DNA of 64,000 bases, from contig NZ_JAPDOD010000029.1 of the NCBI RefSeq assembly GCF_027587205.1, positions 57,429 to 121,428 of the forward strand, in the 5' to 3' direction. A program made the translations under genes and the position numbers. The notes under the pieces were generated by a model that saw only the letters and a list, made by a program, of their open reading frames with translations, did no database searches and was not told the DNA's origin. Source of the stretch: Solirubrobacter ginsenosidimutans. GTDB taxonomy: Bacteria; Actinomycetota; Thermoleophilia; Solirubrobacterales; Solirubrobacteraceae. How positions within the stretch are numbered: the first letter of the stretch is position 1; every line of letters begins with the position of its first letter. Shown in pieces: positions 58,221 through 64,000 of the stretch.

Positions 58221-59378
58221 ATGCGCATCCTCTTCGCCACGACGCGCGGCGCTGGGCATGTCGGCCCGCTGGTGCCGTTCGCCCACGCCTGTGTCGCCGC
58301 CGGGCACGAAGTCCTCGTCGCCGCGGCGCCCTCCACCCGCCCCCACGTGCAGCGTGCCGGATTGAAGTTCTCGCCCCTCGGCGAGCCCGACGAGGCGACG
58401 ATGGCCGAGATCTGGACGCGCGTCAAAGCCGCGCCGACAGGGATCGAGGCGGGCAAGATCGTCTTCGAGGAGGTCTTCGCGGGTGAGTTCGCCCGCTCCG
58501 CGCTGCCGGGGTTGATGGCGCTGGCGGGCCGCTGGCTGCCGGACGTCGTGGTCCGGGAGACGTGCGAGTTCGCCTCCGTGCTGGCGGCGGAGAGCATCGG
58601 CGTCCCGGACGTCCACGCCGCGTGTTTTCTGACCGTGGTCAACGAACGCTGGTACGACCTCGCGCGTCCGATGACCAAGCTGCGCGCCGAATTCGGCCTC
58701 GCAGCGCCGCGCCGCGACCGGTCGCGCGAGCCCTACCTCACGCTCGCGCCCCGCTCCCTGGAGCACCCGGACTTCCCGGAGTTCCCCGGCACCCACCGGT
58801 TCCGGGCGCCGGCCACGCCGTCGCGCCCGCTCCCGGACTGGTGGGACGGGTCCGACGAGCCGCTGGTCTACGTCTCGTTCGGCTCGTCCGCCGCGGGCAA
58901 CGGGTTCTTCCCGGAGGTCTACCGCGGCGCGCTCGAGGCGCTCGCCGACCTGCCCGTGCGGGTGCTGCTCACCGTCGGCACCGAGGTCGACCCCGCCGCC
59001 CTCGGCACCGTGCCGGCGAACGCCCACGTCGAGGCGTGGGTGCCGCAGCGTGCGGTCATGGCCCACGCCGCGGCGATGGTCGGCCACGGCGGCTCAGGCT
59101 CCACCCTCGCGGCGATGGCGGCCGGCATGCCGCTCGCGCTCGTCCCGCTCTTCGCCGACCAGCCCGACAACGCCGAGCGCGTCGCCGCCCTCGGCGCCGG
59201 CCTGCAGCTCGACGGCACCGCCCGCCTCGGCGACGCCGTCACGACCCTGCTCCAGGACCCGTCCTACCGCACCGCCGCCCGCGCCGTGGCGAACGACATC
59301 GCCGCCCTCCCGCCGGTCACCGCCGCCGTCTCACTGCTCGCCGACATCGCCGAGCAGGGCCTCCCACTCGCCGCCTGA
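58221..59378 (+). CDS. UDP-glycosyltransferase-like (MGT/GT1) glycosyltransferase
   Basis: The 385-residue GT-B enzyme transfers a sugar to a small acceptor. It begins MRILFATTRGAGHVGPLVPF (acceptor domain) and has the donor-binding motif VGHGGSGSTLAAMAAGMPLA followed by VPLFADQPDNAERVAALGAG, with catalytic-type residues of the GT1 family. It resembles glycosyltransferases for antibiotics, macrolides or lipids. ATG 58221 is chosen because it begins the Rossmann strand. It is directly followed by the second copy of a palindromic element. Confidence 0.9.
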   Translation: MRILFATTRGAGHVGPLVPFAHACVAAGHEVLVAAAPSTRPHVQRAGLKFSPLGEPDEATMAEIWTRVKAAPTGIEAGKIVFEEVFAGEFARSALPGLMALAGRWLPDVVVRETCEFASVLAAESIGVPDVHAACFLTVVNERWYDLARPMTKLRAEFGLAAPRRDRSREPYLTLAPRSLEHPDFPEFPGTHRFRAPATPSRPLPDWWDGSDEPLVYVSFGSSAAGNGFFPEVYRGALEALADLPVRVLLTVGTEVDPAALGTVPANAHVEAWVPQRAVMAHAAAMVGHGGSGSTLAAMAAGMPLALVPLFADQPDNAERVAALGAGLQLDGTARLGDAVTTLLQDPSYRTAARAVANDIAALPPVTAAVSLLADIAEQGLPLAA

Positions 59379-59441
59379 CCTAAACGCGACCTAAATGGGG
59401 TCAGACCCCATTTAGATAAAGGGGGTCAGACCCTCTTTAGG
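59379..59441. repeat. Palindromic element, copy 2 (CCTAAA...two GGGGTCAGACCC hairpins...TTTAGG)
   Basis: The element starts at the glycosyltransferase stop. It holds a perfect 10-bp hairpin (CTAAATGGGG/CCCCATTTAG, loop TCAGA, 59391-59415) and a second hairpin (GGGGGTCAGACCC core, 59417-59440) with one mismatch, both within outer CCTAAA (59379) and TTTAGG (59436) boundaries shared with copy 1 at 11895. It may be a REP-like mobile repeat and also a terminator. Confidence 0.85.
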
Positions 59442-59469
59442 TTCGGTGTCGTCAGCGACGCGCTGCGGG

Positions 59470-59475
59470 TAGATT
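59470..59475 (+). promoter_or_regulatory. Candidate leaderless -10 (TAGATT)
   Basis: TAGATT ends 8 nt before ATG 59484. Confidence 0.45.
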
Positions 59476-59483
59476 CCCGGTGA

Positions 59484-60677
59484 ATGCGTTGCGCTTTCCT
59501 CACCATTGCCCTGTTCGCCCTCTCCGCGGCGCCTGCAGCGGCTGACGTCCGCCTGATCGATCCCGCGACCGGCGCGTCGACGACGCTCGTCAAGGGCGAC
59601 AAGACCCGGCTCGTCGCCGGTGTGGAGGGCGGGCTCCTGATCGAGCGCGCCAACACCCGCTCGATCCTCGGGGTCGACGGAAGTCGCACCGCGGCGCCGC
59701 AGTTCGACGATGCGGATTCGGTCGGGCCCACCGGGCGCACCATCCGCATGCAGCCGAGGGGGTTCGAGCTGCGCGCGTCCGACGGCCAGATCGTCGGCTC
59801 CTACCCGGCCGATCTGTTCGTCTGGTTCATCCCCAGGATCGGCTGGTCGGCCGACGGCTCGCGCGTCGCGGTGCTGGTCGGCCGACAGCTGCGGGTGTTG
59901 GACACCGCGACCGGGGCGGTGCTCGTCCAGCGCGCGTCAGAAGGCGATCTCGGCGAGCAGGCGTTCTCGCCCGACGCGTCGGCGCTCGTCTTCATCGACG
60001 ACGACCGCGCGTACCGGCTCGACATCGCCACCGGCCAGACCGCGGATCTCGGGCGGGAGGCGACGGATGCGGCATGGAGCACGACCGGGCGGATCGCGCT
60101 CTCGTCCGAGGACGGCATCGTGGTACCGGGTGAGGCCGGCGTGCGCGCGGCCAACGGCGGCTTCAACGCTCTGTGGAGCCCCGATGGCAAGACGTTGGCC
60201 TTCTCCACGTTCGTGACGCACGACGCCTGCACCGAGCCGGACGACGCGATCGCCGTCGCCTCGCCGGGAGCGGCTCCCACCCTGCTCGTCGGTCCGTCGG
60301 CCGGCACGCCGTACGGCCGCGCGTGGGCTCCGGACGGGCGGCTCGCGGTGGACGTCGTCCAGCAGCGAGCAGTCTCGGAGAAGCGCGGCAAGCGCCACCC
60401 GTGGCCGAAGCGGGTCGCCGGCGACTACGAGATGTTCACCCGCGGCGGGAATGCCGCGATCCGGCGGGTCGTAGTGCGGTTCGCGAGCGCGCTCAAGCGC
60501 GGTGCGAGCCGGGAGACGGCGCTCAGCCGGCTTCGGCTCGGCATGGCCAAGGTCCAGAAGCACTTCGACGAGACGGACGACACCGCGGTCCGCGACGCGA
60601 TCGCCGTCGAGATCGACCGCTGGCTCTACGCCGCCGGCTTCCGCGGCGTCGAGTCCTCCGACGAGTTCACGTGCTGA
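59484..60677 (+). CDS. Secreted WD40-like beta-propeller protein
   Basis: The 397-residue exported protein has a signal peptide (FLTIALFALSAAPAAA) and ~6 PD40/WD40-like units such as WSADGSRVAVLVGRQLRVLD, FSPDASALVFIDDD and WSPDGKTLAFST, the pattern of TolB-type propellers. A helical C-terminal ~100 residues follow (LSRLRLGMAKVQKHFDETDD). It lacks an anchor and a catalytic motif. It may bind other surface proteins or sugars. Its 3' end overlaps the PfkB kinase gene by 11 bp. Confidence 0.8.
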   Translation: MRCAFLTIALFALSAAPAAADVRLIDPATGASTTLVKGDKTRLVAGVEGGLLIERANTRSILGVDGSRTAAPQFDDADSVGPTGRTIRMQPRGFELRASDGQIVGSYPADLFVWFIPRIGWSADGSRVAVLVGRQLRVLDTATGAVLVQRASEGDLGEQAFSPDASALVFIDDDRAYRLDIATGQTADLGREATDAAWSTTGRIALSSEDGIVVPGEAGVRAANGGFNALWSPDGKTLAFSTFVTHDACTEPDDAIAVASPGAAPTLLVGPSAGTPYGRAWAPDGRLAVDVVQQRAVSEKRGKRHPWPKRVAGDYEMFTRGGNAAIRRVVVRFASALKRGASRETALSRLRLGMAKVQKHFDETDDTAVRDAIAVEIDRWLYAAGFRGVESSDEFTC

Positions 60678-61491
60678 GGTCCGCGGCGGTGAGCTGGCCG
60701 GCGTAGGGGCCGCGGCCGGTGAGGTTCGCGGCGCCGGCGCGGGCGGCGAAGGCCAGCGCGTCGTCGATCGAGCGGCCCGCTCCGAGCGCATAGGTGAGCC
60801 CGCCGGCGAACGTGTCGCCGGCGCCGTAGGCGTCGACCAGCGGGCCGGGCAGCGGCGCGGCGTCGAAGTCGCCGCGGACGAGGCCCGCCTGCCAGGTGCC
60901 GCCTTCCCCGCCCGCGGTCGTGACGACGATGCCCACGTCGAGCGATTCGCGGTCGACCTGTTCGAGCCGGTCGTGCCCGCTCCCCACGAGCACGTCGATG
61001 TGGATGCCGTGGAGGGTCTCGACGGCGCGCGGGGTCGCGACGAGGCGGGCGGCCCGCCGGGCGTGCGTCATCGCCGCGGGGTCGCCGCCGGAGACGAAGA
61101 CCGCGTCGGCGCCGTCCAACCGGTCCCAGGGGAGATCGTCGTCACCGCTCGGCGCGTGGCGCTCGCCGACGATCGAGATCGTCCGCTCCCCGTCGTCGTC
61201 GAGGTGGACGAAGCCCCAGCGCTGCATCGCCTCGCGCCGCGCGGCGTGGACGCGCACGCCGAGTTCGGTCAGGCGCTCGAGCGAACGGCGCCCGCGCTCG
61301 TCATCGCCGAGGGTGGTGAAGAAGTCGACGTCGCCGCTCAGCTTGGCCAGTTGCACGGCGACGACGGCCGCGCTGCCGGCGGCCTCGGAGAACCACGACG
61401 ACGCGTCGATGATCTCGCCGGGCACGGGGACGTGGGTGAAGCGCCCGAACTCGATCCACTCGACATGGCCGACGACGGCGAAGCGGCTCAT
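60667..61491 (-). CDS. PfkB-family carbohydrate kinase
   Basis: The 274-residue ribokinase-like enzyme phosphorylates a sugar or nucleoside. It has the N-terminal GG-type substrate region (EAAGSAAVVAVQLAKLSGDV) and the C-terminal PfkB signature with catalytic Asp in VDAYGAGDTFAGGLTYAL. ATG 61491 overlaps the epimerase stop by 4 bp (ATGA), so both are translated from one mRNA. The substrate is unknown; the genomic setting suggests a sugar-nucleotide precursor. Confidence 0.9.
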   Translation of the reverse strand: MSRFAVVGHVEWIEFGRFTHVPVPGEIIDASSWFSEAAGSAAVVAVQLAKLSGDVDFFTTLGDDERGRRSLERLTELGVRVHAARREAMQRWGFVHLDDDGERTISIVGERHAPSGDDDLPWDRLDGADAVFVSGGDPAAMTHARRAARLVATPRAVETLHGIHIDVLVGSGHDRLEQVDRESLDVGIVVTTAGGEGGTWQAGLVRGDFDAAPLPGPLVDAYGAGDTFAGGLTYALGAGRSIDDALAFAARAGAANLTGRGPYAGQLTAADLST

Positions 61492-62525
61492 GCGCGCAGC
61501 TTCGCTTCGGCGAATTCGCGCATGCCCGCCTCGAAGTCCTCGCCCGCCCGGAACCCCAGCTGCGTCGCAGCGCGCTTGGGCGAGGCGAAGACGTGGCGCA
61601 CGTCGCCCGCGCGCCACTGCCCGGTCACGACGGGTGGGAGCGACGGATCGACCGCGCGAGCGAGCGCGGCCGCCATGTCCCCCACCGTGCGGGGCGTGCC
61701 GGACGCGACGTTGAACGCACCGGGGACGCCGGCCTGCAATGCGTGGACGTTGGCCGCCGCGACGTCGCGCACGTGCACGAAGTCGCGCCGCTGCGCGCCG
61801 TCCTCGAACACGCGCGGCGCCGTTCCAGCGGCCAGGGACGAGCGGAAGATGCTCGCCACGCCCGCATATGGCGTGTCGCGCGGCATCCGGGGACCGTAGA
61901 CGTTGTGGTAGCGCAACGCGGTGACGGTCGCGCCGGTCTCGCGGGCGAAGGCGGTGCACAGGTGTTCCTGGGCGACCTTCGTCGCCGCGTAGACGTTGCG
62001 CGGGTCCAGCGGCGCGTCCTCGGGCACCGACTCAGGGGCGAGCGCGCGGCCACACGTCGGACACGGCGGCTCGAAGTGCCCGCCGTCAAGCGCCTCCGGC
62101 GTGCGCGGGCCCGGGCGGACGAGGCCGTGCTCCTCGCAGCGATAGCGGCCCTCGCCGTAGACGACCATGCTCGACGCGAGCACCAGCGGACCGGAGAAGG
62201 CGCGGGCGGCGAGCGCGCGCAGCAGCACGGCGGTGCCGAAGTCGTTGTGGGAGACGTAGTCGGCGATGTCCCCGAGGTCGACGCCGAGGCCGACCATCGC
62301 CGCCTGGTGGCTCACGGCGTCCACGCCTTGAACCGCGCGGGCGGCCACCTCGGGGTCGCGCACGTCGCCCTCGATGTAGGTGGCGCGCGGGTCGAGGTAG
62401 TCCGGCCGCTCGCGGTGGGCGGCGTCGAGGAAGGTGTCGAGGACACGCACCTCATGCCCGCCGGCCAGCAGCGCGTCGACGATGTGCGAGCCGATGAACC
62501 CGGCCCCGCCGGTGACGAGGAACAC
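61488..62525 (-). CDS. NAD-dependent epimerase/dehydratase with zinc insert (dTDP-L-rhamnose 4-epimerase-like)
   Basis: The 345-residue extended SDR has the NAD motif TGGAGFIGSHIVDALLAGGH, catalytic S in ASSMVVYGEG and YxxxK in VYAATKVAQE. Between them is an insertion with CEEHG and CPTCG pairs, likely a zinc site. That insert is characteristic of the dTDP-L-rhamnose 4-epimerase (WbiB/Tle) group, so the product may be dTDP-6-deoxy-L-talose or a related sugar. The start is ATG 62525. It precedes the PfkB kinase in the same operon and diverges from the GT2 gene. Confidence 0.85.
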   Translation of the reverse strand: MFLVTGGAGFIGSHIVDALLAGGHEVRVLDTFLDAAHRERPDYLDPRATYIEGDVRDPEVAARAVQGVDAVSHQAAMVGLGVDLGDIADYVSHNDFGTAVLLRALAARAFSGPLVLASSMVVYGEGRYRCEEHGLVRPGPRTPEALDGGHFEPPCPTCGRALAPESVPEDAPLDPRNVYAATKVAQEHLCTAFARETGATVTALRYHNVYGPRMPRDTPYAGVASIFRSSLAAGTAPRVFEDGAQRRDFVHVRDVAAANVHALQAGVPGAFNVASGTPRTVGDMAAALARAVDPSLPPVVTGQWRAGDVRHVFASPKRAATQLGFRAGEDFEAGMREFAEAKLRA

Positions 62526-62535
62526 GGCGCCAGGC

Positions 62536-62541
62536 TACCGT
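62536..62541 (+). promoter_or_regulatory. Candidate leaderless -10 (TACCGT) for GT2 gene
   Basis: TACCGT ends 8 nt before GTG 62550 and has the same downstream context as the subtilase promoter at 47208. Confidence 0.5.
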
Positions 62542-62549
62542 CTCGCTCC

Positions 62550-63194
62550 GTGCCGGACGTCGTCCTCCCCGTGCTCAACGAGCGTGACGCCATCCCGTGG
62601 GTGCTCGAGCGGATGCCCGCGGGCTATTCGCCGATCGTCGTCGACAACGGGTCGACCGACGGGTCGGGGGAGCTCGCCGCGGCGCTCGGGGCGCGGGTCG
62701 TGGTCGAGCCGGTCCCGGGCTTCGGCGCCGCGTGCTTCGCCGGGCTGACCGCGGCCGTGAGCGACGTCGTGTGCTTCATGGACTGCGACGCGTCCTTCGA
62801 TCCGCGCGAACTGCCGCGCGTGGCCGATCCGGTGCTCGCGGGCGAGGCCGGCCTGATGCTCGGCGCGCGCCAACCGGTCGCGCGCGGCGTATGGCCGGTG
62901 CACGCGCGGGTCGCGAACACCGTGCTGGCGGTCGAGCTACGCCGGCGCACGAAGGTCCCGTTGCGCGATCTGGGGCCGATGCGCGCGGCCGGCCGGCAGG
63001 CGCTGCTGGACCTCGGGATCCGCGACCGCCGCTTCGGCTGGCCGCTGGAGATGGTGCTGCGCGCTTCGGCGGCGGGCTGGACGATCCGCGAGATCGGCGT
63101 CTCCTACCACCCGCGCGACGGGCGCTCGAAGGTCACCGGCACCGTCCGCGGCACGGCGCGGGCCATCCGCGATATGACGAGTGTCTTACGGTGA
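62550..63194 (+). CDS. Family 2 glycosyltransferase
   Basis: The 214-residue GT-A enzyme transfers a nucleotide-sugar-derived residue. It has VVLPVLNERDAIPWVLE, VDNGSTDGSGEL and the metal DxD-like MDCDAS. The C-terminal acceptor part is short (GVSYHPRDGRSKVTG). It resembles DPM/DolP-Man-type or wall glycosyltransferases. The start is GTG 62550; longer frames upstream run antisense to the epimerase. It lies 49 bp before the DUF2064 gene on the same strand. Confidence 0.88.
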   Translation: MPDVVLPVLNERDAIPWVLERMPAGYSPIVVDNGSTDGSGELAAALGARVVVEPVPGFGAACFAGLTAAVSDVVCFMDCDASFDPRELPRVADPVLAGEAGLMLGARQPVARGVWPVHARVANTVLAVELRRRTKVPLRDLGPMRAAGRQALLDLGIRDRRFGWPLEMVLRASAAGWTIREIGVSYHPRDGRSKVTGTVRGTARAIRDMTSVLR

Positions 63195-63243
63195 CGCCTG
63201 CATTTGAGTGATCCGGAGCGGCGTGGGCCACGCTACTCATCTT

Positions 63244-63879
63244 GTGAGCCCCGTTCTCATCGTGATCGCCAAAGCGCCGGTCGCCGGGCGCGTCAAAACC
63301 CGCCTGACGCCACCCTGCACGCCGGTTCAGGCCGCCCTTGTGGCGCAGGCGGCCCTGGAGGACACCTTGGAAGCCGCGCTGGGCGCCCTGCGCCCCACGC
63401 GGCGGGTACTCGTGCTCGACGGCACGCCCGGACCGTGGCTGCCGCCGGGCTTCGACGTCATCCCACAGCGCGGTGACGGACTCGCCGACCGCCTCGCCAA
63501 CGCGTTCGCCGACGTGGGCGAGGCCGCGTTCCTGGTCGGGATGGACACGCCGCAGCTGACCTCGCGCCTGCTCGACGAGGGTCTCGAGGCGGTCACCGCC
63601 GGCGACTCCGCGTTCGGGGCGGCGCTCGACGGCGGCTACTGGGGCATCGGGCTGCGCACGCCCGACCCCGCCGTCTTCGCCGGCGTGCCGATGAGCACCG
63701 CCCGGACCGGCGTGGTCCAGCGGGCGAAGCTGACGCTGCTCGGCCTGCACCCGCGCGTCCTCCGACCGCTGCTGGACGTCGACACGATCGCGGACGCCCG
63801 CGCCGTGGCCGAAGCGGCGCCGGCCACGCGCTTCGCCGCGCAGCTGGCCGCGCTGGGGCTCGAGCGGGTGGCGGCATGA
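63244..63879 (+). CDS. DUF2064/TIGR04282-family glycosyltransferase-like protein
   Basis: The 211-residue GT-A-like protein has KAPVAGRVKTRLTPPCTP, the aspartate segment GMDTPQL and DGGYWGIGLR. TIGR04282 proteins are annotated as arsenosugar-biosynthesis glycosyltransferases but the family is broader and often encoded next to GT2 genes. It begins at GTG 63244. Its stop overlaps the ATG of the partial last frame. No arsenic-methylation genes are visible, so the arsenosugar role is not supported here. Confidence 0.82.
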   Translation: MSPVLIVIAKAPVAGRVKTRLTPPCTPVQAALVAQAALEDTLEAALGALRPTRRVLVLDGTPGPWLPPGFDVIPQRGDGLADRLANAFADVGEAAFLVGMDTPQLTSRLLDEGLEAVTAGDSAFGAALDGGYWGIGLRTPDPAVFAGVPMSTARTGVVQRAKLTLLGLHPRVLRPLLDVDTIADARAVAEAAPATRFAAQLAALGLERVAA

Positions 63880-64000
63880 CCGCGCTCGGCGACCGTCCGG
63901 CGGCAGGCCGGCGCGAGCGGGCGTCGGGAGACGCCGCCAAGGCCGCGTGCGTGCCGCAGGGCCACGCCGCGCACCGGCCGCACGGCGACGTTGCGCCCCG
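63876..64000 (+). CDS. Partial open frame continuing beyond the window
   Basis: An ATG at 63876 overlaps the DUF2064 stop (ATGA) and the frame stays open to the window end for 41 codons ([20 protein letters not shown] and on). The overlap suits a translationally coupled next gene, but the visible part is Ala/Arg/Gly/Pro-rich and not recognisable. The codons could be chance in GC-rich sequence. Confidence 0.3.
   Translation, partial: MTALGDRPAAGRRERASGDAAKAACVPQGHAAHRPHGDVAP

Noticed and set aside
63593..63983. Minus-strand frames near the window end
   Set aside because: Arg/Pro/Ala-rich and antisense to the DUF2064 gene; no start context or domain.
1..64000. tRNA, rRNA, CRISPR arrays, insertion-sequence transposases, prophage genes, restriction or toxin-antitoxin pairs
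   Set aside because: Looked for in the gaps and gene products and not seen; gaps are mostly under 250 bp and no transposase, Cas, integrase or methylase motif is present.

Overview
The window is about 70% GC, densely packed and coding on both strands. The mix of families points to a Gram-positive actinobacterium: LytR-CpsA-Psr ligase, class F sortase, class B penicillin-binding protein, ECF sigma factors with SnoaL tails, many LuxR/NarL regulators and many Ala/Pro-rich secreted proteins. The style fits Thermoleophilia (Solirubrobacter/Conexibacter-like). That placement is inference from gene content; no rRNA, tRNA or CRISPR array was seen. At least ten genes lack a Shine-Dalgarno but carry a TANNNT hexamer 7-10 nt before the start codon, which suggests many leaderless mRNAs.

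Layout. 1-8 kb: 3' end of a large LuxR ATPase regulator, a probable 32-residue gene, acetamidase/formamidase, a transpeptidase, an ECF sigma factor, and an aminotransferase-aldo/keto reductase pair. 8-25 kb is rich in envelope and surface genes: FG-GAP beta-propeller, M28 aminopeptidase, a duplicated response regulator, an IlvM-like ACT protein behind a leader peptide and hairpin, a chemoreceptor, a flavin monooxygenase, a glycosidase-like/peptidoglycan-binding protein, an LCP ligase, an NHL propeller, and an unusual thioester-domain-like protein fused to a sortase. 24.6-30.3 kb is one minus-strand run of six genes: response regulator, histidine kinase, LolA-like secreted protein, ABC ATPase, ABC permease and Bax-inhibitor-like protein.

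30-42 kb: a histidine-kinase ATPase remnant, LysR with a divergent DMT exporter, MOSC protein, RNase HI, a NarL-type two-component pair with a separate sensor-domain protein, a sigma/CU044_5270-type pair, and two tandem paralogous secreted proteins. 42-49.7 kb: a UvrD-type helicase with an extra N-terminal region, a coiled-coil membrane protein, a lower-GC protein with a DUF4157/eCIS-like N-terminal motif, a secreted subtilase, GNAT, and an orphan CsoR with its operator and a possible frameshifted tail. 49.7-64 kb: metallo-hydrolase, a GxGD-motif membrane protein, acetoacetate-decarboxylase-like protein, GroES, MBL-like protein, dodecin, NudC, GH38 mannosidase, a UGT-type glycosyltransferase, and a sugar cluster (PfkB kinase, zinc-insert epimerase, GT2, DUF2064).

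Most notable: the thioester/sortase fusion; the leader-peptide attenuator-like region before an orphan IlvM-like gene; the REC-HTH-REC-HTH regulator; two copies of a CCTAAA...TTTAGG-bounded palindromic element; five convergent gene ends that share one CTAG as both stop codons, two of which reveal otherwise hidden reading frames; and the six-gene sensor/LolA/ABC operon.
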